NCBI GenBank assembly: GCA_022767345.1 | Contig: JALEOD010000024.1 | Span: 1 to 64,000 of the forward strand | Length of the DNA: 64,000 bases | Reading direction: 5' to 3' | DNA from: Emergencia sp. | GTDB lineage: Bacteria > Bacillota > Clostridia > Peptostreptococcales > Anaerovoracaceae | In this document: positions 15,551-24,153 of the stretch, piece after piece | Numbering within the stretch: position 1 is the stretch's first letter | Layout: the number at the start of each line of letters is the position of its first letter | The notes under the pieces: generated by a model | What the model was told of the DNA's origin: nothing | Seen by the model: only the letters and a program-made list of their open reading frames with translations | The model's database searches: none | Translations under genes and position numbers: made by a program

Positions 15551-16942
15551 TCAACCTTTAATTCCATATTTCTTCAATTTATGCTGCAGTGTCTGCCGCT
15601 TAATATGCAGGGCTTCTGCTGTTTTTGAAATATTGCCGCCTTCAGCAATCATCACCTCTCTGATAATCTCCTTTTCTAAATTATCAAGGTACTGATCCAG
15701 CGGACCTTTGCGATCCCATTTTTCAACATCGGCGCCGATTGCACCTACCTGCATCGGCATTTGCAGCAGTTTTTCCGTCAAAACGTGCTCCCTGTCCGCC
15801 ATGGCAACCGACTGCATAATGATATTTTCAAGTTCGCGGACATTACCCGGATAATCATAGTCGCAAAGCCGCTGCAGCGCATGTTCTGATACCATCCAGA
15901 CCTCTTTTCCAAAGCGTTCATTGTGCTTCTCCAGCAGTTTTTCTGTCAGTACCGGAATATCCTCAAGACGGCTGCGCAGCGGCGGAATAGAGATATTCAC
16001 TACATTGAGACGATAGTAAAGGTCCTTTCGCAACTTTCCTTCTTCGATAAGCTTTTCCGGCGGTTCATTGACTGTGGCGATAATTCTCACATCAATAGGA
16101 ATGTCTTTGCTTCCGCCGACTCTTCTGATGTAGTCCTCCTGCAGCACCCGCAGCAGCTTGCTCTGCAGGTCGTAAGGCATGGAGTTAATTTCGTCCAGCA
16201 GCAAAGTGCCTCCGTTTGCTTGTTCAAAGAGTCCGGCTCTGTCCATCGCCCCTGTAAATCCGCCCTTAGTAGTTCCAAATAGGATACCCTCCAGCAGAGA
16301 TTCCGGCAGCGCTGCGCAGTTCTGCGCCAAAAACGGATTCTGCCTACGGGCACTGGCATAGTGAATACTCTGGGCGATAAGTTCTTTTCCTGTTCCTGTT
16401 TCCCCATAGATAAATACCGATGCGTCATTGCCCGCTGCCCGTTTTGCCCGGTCTAAAACCGCTGTAAACAGCGAACTGTTTCCGATGAGATCATCGAAGG
16501 TATATTTTTTCAGCTTTGGCTTCGCCTCTTTAGGCTTAATCTCTTTTTCCCGCAGCTGCAAAATCGTATCGCTCATGGAGCGGATATTGGTGACATCTCT
16601 TGCGACTTCAATGGCCGCAATGGTTTTTCCTTCATGGATCACAGGTACAGTGCTGTTGATGGTCGCAATCTCTTTTCCGTATAAATTCGTATAAGCCTGC
16701 TGTTTATGACGAATTTCTACATTCTTTTTCAGCGCCTGATACAGGGTGCTTTCTTCCAGTTTTACACCGGGAAAGGCTTTTGCAAAAGGCTTTCCGATTA
16801 CATCGTCAATACGAATCTGCTCCATGTCCGCCATAATCTGATTATAAAACATGCCCACGCCGTCTGTATCTACCACGTAGACCCCCATGTCTACCAGATT
16901 AATCAGCGCTTCCAGTATTTTCTTATATTCTTCTGCCGTCAA
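15551..16942 (-). CDS. Sigma-54-dependent activator with PAS sensor (RocR-like), probable regulator of ornithine use
   Basis: A 463-residue enhancer-binding protein: N-terminal PAS domain (about 5-125; ALINLVDMGVYVVDTDG...), AAA+ domain (about 145-375) with Walker A GETGTGKE, Walker B GGTLLLDEIN and R-finger region LRKDLYYRLNV, and a C-terminal Fis-type HTH (GGNISKTAEALHIKRQTLQ). The sigma-54 contact loop reads GGFTGA instead of the usual GAFTGA. Start is the TTG at 16942, eight bases after AGGAGGT. It lies directly upstream of the ord sigma-54 promoter on the same strand, so control of ornithine catabolism, possibly by a small ligand bound in the PAS domain, is the natural inference. Confidence 0.9.
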   Translation of the reverse strand: MTAEEYKKILEALINLVDMGVYVVDTDGVGMFYNQIMADMEQIRIDDVIGKPFAKAFPGVKLEESTLYQALKKNVEIRHKQQAYTNLYGKEIATINSTVPVIHEGKTIAAIEVARDVTNIRSMSDTILQLREKEIKPKEAKPKLKKYTFDDLIGNSSLFTAVLDRAKRAAGNDASVFIYGETGTGKELIAQSIHYASARRQNPFLAQNCAALPESLLEGILFGTTKGGFTGAMDRAGLFEQANGGTLLLDEINSMPYDLQSKLLRVLQEDYIRRVGGSKDIPIDVRIIATVNEPPEKLIEEGKLRKDLYYRLNVVNISIPPLRSRLEDIPVLTEKLLEKHNERFGKEVWMVSEHALQRLCDYDYPGNVRELENIIMQSVAMADREHVLTEKLLQMPMQVGAIGADVEKWDRKGPLDQYLDNLEKEIIREVMIAEGGNISKTAEALHIKRQTLQHKLKKYGIKG

Positions 16943-17030
16943 ATGTCCGCACCTCCTGCTTTACTTTCTTCTATTTTACACGATTTCCCGCATAAGTGCA
17001 AATTTTTTTGCAGGAAAGTTTGACTATCAT

Positions 17031-18128
17031 TTATTTATACTTTATCCCATATTCGTTCAGCTTTTTATACAGATTCTTTTTGGCAATCTGCATTTCGTCC
17101 GCCGCTTTTGCTACATTACCCTGATATTTGTTCATAATTTTTATAATATATTCTTTTTCAAAGGATTTCGTCTGCCCCCGCAGTGAATCATCGGATTCAT
17201 TTTGCTGGAAAATATCCTTTATCTCTTCTGGAAGCACATTCACATCTAAACTTCCTTCGTCGGAAAGCACAACCATTCTTTCTATCAGATTGCGAAGCTC
17301 CCTTACATTTCCGGGCCATTCATATTTTTGCAGAACTTCCAGCACCTCTTCATCTATGACAGGCAGAGGTTTATTCATTTCCCTCGCATAAAGAGCCAGG
17401 AAACTGCTGCATAAAACCGGAATATCCTCCTGTCTTTTCCGAAGAGGCGGAATCTCAATGGGAATAATATTAATTCTGTAATATAGATCCTTTCGAAAGT
17501 TATTCTCCTCGATTTCCTGCTTCAAATCCCGGTTTGTCGCAGCGATAAGCCTGAAATCGCTCCTGATTGTTTCATAACCGCCGACTCTTTCAAAAGTTTT
17601 TTCCTGCAGCACTCGCAGCAGCCGCGTCTGCATATTCAAACTCATTTCTCCAATTTCATCGAAAAAAATTGTTCCGCCGTTAGCAATTTCAAAGCGCCCC
17701 TTTTTCTGCCGCTCTGCCCCTGTATAAGCACCTTTTTCGCTTCCAAACAATTCGCTTTCTATCAGGTTTTCATTCAGCGCTCCGCAATTCACACATACAA
17801 AAGGCTTGTCCCTACGACTGCTATATTGATGTATCATGTTTGCCAGGATTTCCTTGCCTGTGCCGGTTTCCCCGGTAATCAGCACCGCAGAGTCCGTCTT
17901 GCCTACAATTTTTGCTTTCTCCCTCAGTGCCTCTGCTGCCGGAGATATGCCGATAAATTCACTTCCCATTGAAAAAGAAGCCAATCGATTTTTCAAGGTT
18001 TCATTTTCCGCCTTAATATTGGAAAGTTCGGCTGCCTTTTTGATATTGGAAATCAGTTCCTCAATATCTGCCGGTTTTACAAGATAAGAAAATGCGCCTT
18101 CCTTAACGGCCTCCACCGCTAAGGAATA
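17031..18128 (-). pseudogene. Sigma-54 response regulator (NtrC family), receiver domain mostly deleted
   Basis: The frame contains the last part of a receiver domain (LAVEAVKEGAFSYLVKPADI, with the conserved Lys-Pro), then a complete AAA+ domain (Walker A GETGTGKE, intact GAYTGA loop, Walker B GGTIFFDEIGE, FRKDLYYRINI) and a Fis-type HTH (QGNVAKAADEMQIAKKNLYK). The phospho-acceptor aspartate and first ~85 residues are missing. Upstream of about 18128 the DNA instead belongs to the hydrolase gene in another frame. No convincing start codon or ribosome site serves the remnant; the ATGs at 18176 and 18137 are read out of the hydrolase frame. If translated it would be a receiver-less, possibly constitutive activator. 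Confidence 0.8.
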
Positions 18129-18304
18129 CATCGCTCCCATTCCCCTGCCGCCTGAAACTGCAGCGCTTCGCCGCAATCCCGCCGGACAAATTCGTTTTGC
18201 AGATCCACCAGAAGCAGCGCCGTTTTCTTTGGATTGATTTCAGGTTCACATACCTCCCCAATTGTTTCATAGTAGAAGTTTAGATATTTTTCTTTGACTT
18301 TCAT
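18119..18304 (-). pseudogene. Isochorismatase-like cysteine hydrolase, N-terminal fragment
   Basis: From the ATG at 18304 the frame encodes about 58 residues including PKKTALLLVDLQNEFV, the hallmark N-terminal strand with catalytic Asp of isochorismatase/nicotinamidase-type hydrolases. It then runs into TAG at 18119-18121 just where response-regulator sequence begins in a different frame. The catalytic Lys and Cys regions are absent. The gene keeps its ribosome site (GGAGGAAAAG) and a sigma-54 promoter. Deletion junction about 18125-18135. Confidence 0.75.
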
Positions 18305-18343
18305 TACTTTTCCTCCTTATCAGAATCTTTTTTCATTTTATTA

Positions 18344-18362
18344 TTGCGATTTTCATGCCAAG
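18344..18362 (-). promoter_or_regulatory. Sigma-54 promoter in front of the truncated hydrolase
   Basis: Read downward from 18362: CTTGGCATGAAAATCGCAA, GG and GC separated by ten bases. The -12 half is TCGCA rather than TTGCA, slightly off consensus. It is about 40 bases upstream of the hydrolase fragment start. Confidence 0.7.
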
Positions 18363-18377
18363 GCGTTTATAAGAAAA

Positions 18378-18536
18378 ATGGACGTTGAAAATTCAACGTC
18401 CATCCCGATTACAGCGATAAATTCCATCCGGCCGACACCGCCTTTTTGTTACCTTAACGTAAATAAGACGCACTCTTTTTTACCTTTTAGTAACCGGCTT
18501 TCCTGCGTTTGTCGTGGATGATCATCCACGACAAAC
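18378..18536. promoter_or_regulatory. Cluster of perfect palindromes and phased direct repeats upstream of the orphan sigma-54 promoter
   Basis: Three elements lie in a row. A perfect 12-bp inverted repeat ATGGACGTTGAA / TTCAACGTCCAT with a 2-base centre spans 18378-18403. Two direct copies of TTACCTTWWNGTAA start at 18449 and 18480, 31 bases (three helical turns) apart. A perfect 30-bp palindrome, GTTTGTCGTGGATGA and its complement, spans 18507-18536. Such arrangements suit binding of dimeric activators at a sigma-54 enhancer. Which protein binds is unknown; the truncated regulator next door is the first candidate. Confidence 0.65.
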
Positions 18537-18562
18537 ACAGGGGGATTTTTTCTTCTATCAAC

Positions 18563-18828
18563 GTTGACAAATTTCTTTAGTTCGCGTTTTTTTGTCAACA
18601 AACTGTCCGAATGACATGTCTGATATAGCTTAAACATTGCCAATATTGACAAAAGATCGTGAATCTGTCAATTTTGTCAACGTTTCGGCGCAAAAACGTT
18701 GACAAGATTGACACTTTTTTTGATTTCTGTCAACTTTGGCAATAAAGCAATTGATTTTCCTGTAAATCCGGATAGAAATTCCATGAAACATTGACAAAAA
18801 TGAAGAAATCATTGATTTTTGTCAACAT
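18563..18828. repeat. Hairpin repeat array B (same family as array A)
   Basis: Four hairpins in tandem: 18563-18599 (GTTGACAAA / TTTGTCAAC), 18632-18685 (AAACATTGCCAATATTGAC / GTCAATTTTGTCAACGTTT), 18694-18746 (AAACGTTGACAAGATTGAC / GTCAACTTTGGCAAT) and 18788-18828 (ACATTGACAAAAAT / ATTTTTGTCAAC). Arms share the consensus AAACRTTGACAAAATTGAC with array A; loops differ and are T-rich. The array fills the gap between the truncated hydrolase region and the ArsR-type gene. Confidence 0.8.
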
Positions 18829-18968
18829 GCGGTCACCGGCCCACATCTCATTTCGCTCATATTTTGAAGCAGACATCCCTCTCTATTTTTTCGACACATT
18901 TCTTGCTATTTCGACGGTTTTATTGTATATTGGTATTTGACAATCTAAAACTTTGGAGGATATTCATT

Positions 18969-19289
18969 ATGAGAATCAGAAAAGAACAGGACTTTGACGA
19001 AAAAGACATTGAAATGATTGCCAGTGTATCCGATGCTTTAGCGCACCCGGTAAGACTGCGGCTGTTCCGCTACATCATGCAGTGCAACAAAAACATGGAA
19101 AACGTCTGCAACAAAGATCTCGTTGCGAATTTCGACTATGCGCAGGCAACCATTTCTCAGCACATGAAAAAACTGGTACAATCGGGTCTGATAGAAGTGA
19201 AAAAACAGGATAAATTCTCATATTATTACGCAAATCTGGGCATACTGATGCAATATATCAATGTGACAAAACGGTACTCTGTGATATAG
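18969..19289 (+). CDS. ArsR-family winged-helix regulator
   Basis: A 106-residue ArsR/SmtB-type protein: SVSDALAHPVRLRLFRYIMQ is the typical first helix pair and NFDYAQATISQHMKKLVQSGLIEVKKQ is the recognition helix plus wing. The metal-binding ELCVCDL motif of classical ArsR is replaced by ENVCNKDLVA with a single cysteine, so it may not sense metal. ATG follows TTGGAGGA. It precedes the potassium transporter genes by about 170 bases and could regulate them. Confidence 0.82.
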   Translation: MRIRKEQDFDEKDIEMIASVSDALAHPVRLRLFRYIMQCNKNMENVCNKDLVANFDYAQATISQHMKKLVQSGLIEVKKQDKFSYYYANLGILMQYINVTKRYSVI

Positions 19290-19367
19290 AGCATACACAT
19301 AGGCAACATAACACCACATAACACTGCATCGCGCCGAAATCGGCAGCAAAATGCTGCGAAACAGCCT

Positions 19368-19414
19368 CCCTGCGCTCCACCGCAGGATTCGCCCTGCGCT
19401 CCCCCGCAGAATTC
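19368..19414. repeat. Two adjacent 23-base direct repeats
   Basis: CCCTGCGCTCC-A-CCGCAGGATTC (19368-19390) and CCCTGCGCTCC-C-CCGCAGAATTC (19392-19414) differ at two positions and are offset by 24 bases. Each contains CTGCG / CGCAG and can form a small hairpin. They lie in the leader of the potassium transporter, with GCAGCA / TGCTGC just upstream (19343-19357). Function unknown. Confidence 0.5.
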
Positions 19415-19462
19415 TGCCTGCATCCATTGATAAACCATAAGAGCAGGAGGATGATGCACCCA

Positions 19463-20794
19463 ATGCAAAAACTTTCATCTATACAGCTTTTATCGGCAGG
19501 TTTTGCCGTGATTATTCTGGCAGGCGCACTGATGCTCTGCCTGCCTGTCTGCACAGTAAGCGGCGAATCTACACCCTTTATTGACAGCCTTTTTACTTCA
19601 GCTTCAGCAACCTGTGTTACCGGACTTTCTCCGATGGACATCTATACCCACTGGAATTTCCTGGGCCAACTGATTATTCTGCTTTTAATCCAGATTGGCG
19701 GTCTTGGATTTATGGGACTTTCCATGGCGTTTCTTTATTTTTCAGGTCACAAAATCAGCATCTTTCAGCGCACCACATTAATGGAGTCTATGGGCAGCCT
19801 GACCATCGGCACCGTTACTAAAGTGCTGCGCACCATGGCACTGGGCACCCTCTTTTTTGAAGGCGCCGGTGCTGCGCTTTTGGCGTTTCGTTTTATTCCG
19901 CTTTTTGGTACTGTACAAGGTATGTGGTTCAGCATTTTTCATGCAGTCTCGGCTTTCTGCAACGCAGGATTCGACTTAATGGGTATCTTTACCCCCGGCA
20001 CATCTTTGCAGCATTTCGCAAAAGATCCGCTGGTACTTCTGACTACTATCATACTGATTATCACAGGCGGCATCGGCTTTATCGTCTGGAGCGACTTTGT
20101 CGACCACCGTTTTCGATTCCGCACCTATACTCTGCACAGCAAAATCATGCTGACCGTCACTGCCGCTTTAATTATATCCGGCTGTCTTCTATTTTTCTTC
20201 CTGGAAAGTGATACTACACTGCGCTCCCTTTCCACCGCCGAAAAATGGCTGGACGCTTTATTTCTATCGGTTTCCCCAAGAACAGCAGGTTTTGCGATTT
20301 CCGACTACAATGATTTTTCACCGGCGGGCAGAGTTCTGACGATGTGCTTTATGATTATCGGCGCAGGTCCCGGCTCTACCGGCGGCGGTATTAAAGTCAC
20401 CACATTCACTGTTGTCCTGCTCTCCATCGCTTCCCAGATTTTTCGCAGCAAAGATTTATCTTTATTTCAGCGTCGCCTGCCCGAGGAAGTGCAGCATCGT
20501 GCTTTCAATAGTATCTCTTTTTATCTGATTGCGAGCATTTTCTGCACATTTCTGCTTCTCCTTGCCAATCCCCGTCTGCTATCAGAGCACGTACTCTTCG
20601 AGGTGCTGTCTGCCCTTGGCACAGTGGGTCTTTCTATGGGAATTACCGCAGAACTGAATGTATTTGCAAAAGCGGTGCTCATCGCGCTGATGTATCTTGG
20701 CAGACTGGGCAGTATTGCAGTTATCATGGTAATCAGCAGTCACAGCACTGCCCACAGGTTGCGCTATCCGAAGGAACCAATTCTCATCGGATAA
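19463..20794 (+). CDS. ktrB: Potassium uptake membrane subunit (KtrB/TrkH family)
   Basis: A 443-residue polytopic protein of the Trk/Ktr/HKT superfamily, four M1-P-M2 repeats. P-loop filter glycines are visible in ATCVTGLS, FCNAGFD, SPRTAGFA and LGTVGLSMG, and the GAGPGSTGGGIKVTT segment is the intramembrane gating-loop region. It moves K+ through the cytoplasmic membrane with the cytosolic ring KtrA. I chose the ATG at 19463 (12 bases after AGGAGG); ATGs at 19451 and 19454 are too close to the ribosome site. Confidence 0.9.
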   Translation: MQKLSSIQLLSAGFAVIILAGALMLCLPVCTVSGESTPFIDSLFTSASATCVTGLSPMDIYTHWNFLGQLIILLLIQIGGLGFMGLSMAFLYFSGHKISIFQRTTLMESMGSLTIGTVTKVLRTMALGTLFFEGAGAALLAFRFIPLFGTVQGMWFSIFHAVSAFCNAGFDLMGIFTPGTSLQHFAKDPLVLLTTIILIITGGIGFIVWSDFVDHRFRFRTYTLHSKIMLTVTAALIISGCLLFFFLESDTTLRSLSTAEKWLDALFLSVSPRTAGFAISDYNDFSPAGRVLTMCFMIIGAGPGSTGGGIKVTTFTVVLLSIASQIFRSKDLSLFQRRLPEEVQHRAFNSISFYLIASIFCTFLLLLANPRLLSEHVLFEVLSALGTVGLSMGITAELNVFAKAVLIALMYLGRLGSIAVIMVISSHSTAHRLRYPKEPILIG

Positions 20795-20829
20795 ACAAAG
20801 CAGAAATTTTAAAGAAAAGGAGAAAACTC

Positions 20830-21483
20830 ATGCGTTCTATTTTAATTATTGGGCTGGGCAGATTCGGTCGTCATCTGTCCATGCGCCTTTCCGAGCTGGG
20901 TAATGAACTTCTGGTTATCGACCAAGATGAACGGTGTGTCAGCGAAATCGCGCCCTTTGTTACTGCTGCCCAAATCGGCGACTGTACAGATGAATACGTA
21001 ATCAAAAGTCTGGGCGCAAGTGAATTTGACCTTTCCTTCGTCTGCATCAGCAACAATCTGGAAACTTCTATGATTATCACCATGATGCTGAAGGAACAGG
21101 GTGCAAAAAAAGTGATTACCAAAGTGAATCAGGATCTTCACGCTAAATTTTTGCTTTCCAATGGCGCCGATGCCGTCATCTACCCCGAACGCGACATGGC
21201 GCTGCGAACTGCCATGAAGTACAGCGCTGCCAGTGCCTTTGACTACTTAGAGCTTTCTTCCGATTACGGCATCTTTGAAATCGCGCCGCCGAAAGCCTGG
21301 CTTGGACGCAGTCTGGAAGAATTGGATGTTCGAAAAAAATACCGCCTCAACGTTATCGCCTACAAACAGGACGATATCATCAAGGCGGTAGACAGTCAGA
21401 ATTTTATCTTTACTGCATCCCAGCATTTGCTGATTGCCGGTGAGAAAGCCAACTTCCAGCAACTCGTCAAAAAATTTTTCTAA
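20830..21483 (+). CDS. ktrA: Potassium uptake regulatory subunit (KtrA/TrkA, RCK domain)
   Basis: A 217-residue cytosolic gating protein. RCK_N Rossmann motif IIGLGRFGRHLSMRL (5-19) with Asp in VIDQD binds ATP/ADP or NAD(H); the RCK_C domain (from about 140) is the part that binds cyclic-di-AMP in Firmicutes KtrA. It lies 35 bases after ktrB, preceded by AAAGGAG. Its stop codon overlaps the end of the converging rocB-like gene by four bases, with no terminator between them. Confidence 0.9.
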   Translation: MRSILIIGLGRFGRHLSMRLSELGNELLVIDQDERCVSEIAPFVTAAQIGDCTDEYVIKSLGASEFDLSFVCISNNLETSMIITMMLKEQGAKKVITKVNQDLHAKFLLSNGADAVIYPERDMALRTAMKYSAASAFDYLELSSDYGIFEIAPPKAWLGRSLEELDVRKKYRLNVIAYKQDDIIKAVDSQNFIFTASQHLLIAGEKANFQQLVKKFF

Positions 21484-23153
21484 TTGTGTCCCAGCAGTAT
21501 CTTCACCGCATAATCCAAAATTCTTGGCGTGCGCACATACAAATCTTCTTTATATACACGCTCCGTCAGTTTGTGAAAATCCTTCCCCCACGGCCCTATG
21601 TTAATCCCTGCCATGGAAATAGCTTTAATCTGCTCAAAAGGAATATCATAGTACGCGCCAAAGAGCGGCATAGAGCCCGCAACAGATTCCCTCTGCGCTG
21701 CCGGATCGTCAATATTGATATAGCTCAAATCGCAAATCCCGGTGTAGAAATATTCCTTATCGTAAATTTGTCCATACTCCTGCTGTGTATATGTGGATAA
21801 CTTTTCGCTCATTCCCTGCGCTGATGCCGTAATTCCGTCAAAATACACATTGGACACATTGGGATAATACGGCGGCAGCAAGCCATAGACCACCCGAGGT
21901 GAAATATCCTCAATATAGTCATAGATTTTTTCCACCAGCTGAAAGTTTCCTTCAATCATGTTGACAGCGCCGGACTTAAGATCGCTGAGAACCTGCCTTT
22001 GCTTTGCCCGATATGCTTCTTCAAAGACATCACCGTGGGCTGCCTTTGCCTCTTCATAAAGTGTTCCAAAGCCTACGACCTTCACTTCCCAGGGCAGACT
22101 TTTTAAAGGCTGGCCTGTAGCAATACAGAACTTCTCATAGTTTTCATTCATCCGCGCAAGCACTGCTTCAAAACCGTCGCGGCAAACCTTTTCCACCTTG
22201 CACAAAAGCTCCGCAGGCGTCTGCTTTAAAGTCAGTACACTAAAGCAGCCCTGGGCGGACAGCGGCATGGAAACATCATAGCGGTCTTTGCTGTCCTTCT
22301 GATACAGCCAGGTCGGCGGCGGCGCCGCTTCTCCATCTACTACATCAGCAAATTCCATGTTGACTTCCGTTCTCGCCGCAATCTCCGACATGACAGATAC
22401 CGGATTAAGGCCCTCGAAGACCTTCCCCGCATGAGACAAAAATCCCCTTACATAGATAAACGGCATCATCTTTCCCACTGTTCCCTCGGAAAAGACGCCC
22501 TTTGTAAAATCCTTCCGCTGATGGGGCTCACTGTTTATCATCATCAGATATTCCAGTCCCAGCTTTTCCTTCAGTTCCGCCAAAAGCTTTGCCGCAGCCC
22601 GCATCCCGGCGGAAAGGTTTTCTTCATCAGGCACGCCGAGAACGATGACATTCCCCTCAAAGTCCGCAAGTTTGCTGTACTCCTCCAGTAAGGCATACTG
22701 AATGGAGCCGCCTGCTTTCATATCGCAGCCGCCGCGGCAGAATACAAAAGTATCCTCCTGCAGATCTTTTTTCGCATCTTCCGGCAGCAAATCCAAATGT
22801 TCAGAAAGGGCCTCTGCCAATGGGTCAGGCGAAAAGGCCAGCGGCTTTAACAGCTTGTAATCCTCGATATCAACGATATCATAGTGATGGACCATGCATA
22901 CCGTTTTGCTGCCTTTTCCCCTTACCATGGCCCAGCAGACATGTCTGCCCAAAGGGTCATGTTCCAGGGGATATAACCCCCAGTTTTCCGGGTGCTCGTT
23001 AAAGTACGGTATTTTTTCAAAGTGCTTTGTAAAAAAGTCTTCGACAAGACGCTCGCCGGAGGTATTGGTATAGCTTTCAACTTTCACATATTCATATAAA
23101 ATTTCTTTGATTTTCCCACTAAGGGAATCAAAATCCAAGTTATGATTTTTCAT
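21480..23153 (-). CDS. rocB: RocB-like M20-family peptidase (arginine utilisation protein)
   Basis: A 557-residue M20 zinc peptidase relative with the long RocB architecture. Zinc-site segments are VCMVHHYDIVD (about 85-95), GGCDMKAGGSIQYA and VLGVPDEENLSAG. RocB accompanies arginine/ornithine catabolism in Bacillus, but its reaction is not established; an N-acyl or peptide hydrolysis is inferred from the family. It starts 20 bases downstream of the arginine deiminase-like gene, supporting a joint role. A weak terminator hairpin lies upstream of that pair. Confidence 0.82.
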   Translation of the reverse strand: MKNHNLDFDSLSGKIKEILYEYVKVESYTNTSGERLVEDFFTKHFEKIPYFNEHPENWGLYPLEHDPLGRHVCWAMVRGKGSKTVCMVHHYDIVDIEDYKLLKPLAFSPDPLAEALSEHLDLLPEDAKKDLQEDTFVFCRGGCDMKAGGSIQYALLEEYSKLADFEGNVIVLGVPDEENLSAGMRAAAKLLAELKEKLGLEYLMMINSEPHQRKDFTKGVFSEGTVGKMMPFIYVRGFLSHAGKVFEGLNPVSVMSEIAARTEVNMEFADVVDGEAAPPPTWLYQKDSKDRYDVSMPLSAQGCFSVLTLKQTPAELLCKVEKVCRDGFEAVLARMNENYEKFCIATGQPLKSLPWEVKVVGFGTLYEEAKAAHGDVFEEAYRAKQRQVLSDLKSGAVNMIEGNFQLVEKIYDYIEDISPRVVYGLLPPYYPNVSNVYFDGITASAQGMSEKLSTYTQQEYGQIYDKEYFYTGICDLSYINIDDPAAQRESVAGSMPLFGAYYDIPFEQIKAISMAGINIGPWGKDFHKLTERVYKEDLYVRTPRILDYAVKILLGHN

Positions 23154-23172
23154 GAATATTACCTCAAAGCCC

Positions 23173-24048
23173 CTACTTTCTGCACACCGGGCAAGTCAGA
23201 CAAGTCGGTCCGCCGGTACCTCTGTAGGACATTTCCTTTCCTTCGTAGGTATATACAGTAACCCCTGCATCCTCAATTTTCTTTTGAATTTCCGGGCAGC
23301 CCGCGATGAGTACGCATTTTCCCGGTTCCAGCGCCAGCAGATTCGTTCCCAGATAATCATACTCTTCGTCACCGCATTCGATGAGCTGAATGCCCTTTTC
23401 GATGAGATATTCTCTGAAAAATACCGGCATATATTTAGAATACACCACAGCCTTATCTGTATCCACAAAGCTGATAATGCTCATCAGGTGCAGGCACGCT
23501 TCCTCTCCGTCGCCGTGAGGCATCGGAATGATAATATATTCATCGATGAAATCCTTTGTCAATTCCTTGAACTGACGGATTCCCTCATCGTTGGTTCTGT
23601 ATCCTCTGCCGATTGCCACTGTTTTTTCATCAATCCAAAGTACATCGCCGCCTTCCATTTTGCCCGGCGCTTCGATGTGACCCAAAGTCGGCACACCGTG
23701 TTCCGTCAAAAAGGCTTCCGTCGCAAGACGTTCTTTATTTCTCAGTTCTTTTCCCATCGGAAAATAAATCGCGCCTTTTTTTGTGACTTTCAGGGAGTCA
23801 TGGGTATAGATGGAATCCAGCCCCGTTCTCTCGTCATAAGGAAGATAGTAAACATTCTCTACATGATCCTTGATGATTTTTTCAAAGACTTCATACTCCT
23901 GCAGTACTTTTTCATAGTCCGGGCAGCCGAAATACTTAAATTTTTCCCAGTTTTCATTGAGGTTCTCCTGACTCACAAAAGCCGCCTCCGGCCGTTTGAT
24001 TAAAATTGTGTCAATTTTTTTGACCATGCTCTGACATCCGTAATTCAT
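23173..24048 (-). CDS. Arginine deiminase / dimethylarginine dimethylaminohydrolase-like enzyme
   Basis: About 291 residues of the guanidino-group-modifying (pentein) superfamily. The substrate-binding GKMEGGDVLW, the catalytic-His segment EEACLHLMS and the nucleophile Cys in GTGGPTCLTCPV near the C-terminus are all in the expected order; CLTCPVCRK adds extra cysteines. It probably hydrolyses an arginine-like guanidine to citrulline; the exact substrate cannot be told from sequence. The ATG at 24048 follows GGAGGAAATT, better than the ATG at 24060, which overlaps that ribosome site. Confidence 0.8.
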   Translation of the reverse strand: MNYGCQSMVKKIDTILIKRPEAAFVSQENLNENWEKFKYFGCPDYEKVLQEYEVFEKIIKDHVENVYYLPYDERTGLDSIYTHDSLKVTKKGAIYFPMGKELRNKERLATEAFLTEHGVPTLGHIEAPGKMEGGDVLWIDEKTVAIGRGYRTNDEGIRQFKELTKDFIDEYIIIPMPHGDGEEACLHLMSIISFVDTDKAVVYSKYMPVFFREYLIEKGIQLIECGDEEYDYLGTNLLALEPGKCVLIAGCPEIQKKIEDAGVTVYTYEGKEMSYRGTGGPTCLTCPVCRK

Positions 24049-24079
24049 AATTTCCTCCATTGATCTAAAATATATTTTT

Positions 24080-24112
24080 TAAAAAAAGGGAATGTATTTT
24101 CACACATTCCCT
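24080..24112 (-). terminator. Terminator after the M20D gene
   Basis: Stem AGGGAATGT / ACATTCCCT (9 bp, 8-base loop), followed on the minus strand by seven T residues. It separates the YfcC-M20D transcript from the deiminase-RocB pair, or gives partial read-through. Confidence 0.8.
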
Positions 24113-24153
24113 AATTATCACATATGACTATGATCTTTTCAAGTTTTTTGGAA

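Noticed and set aside
18176-18176. ATG at 18176 as a true start of the sigma-54 regulator
   Set aside because: Its first ~15 codons are out-of-frame reading of the hydrolase gene, with no ribosome site; the receiver domain is missing.
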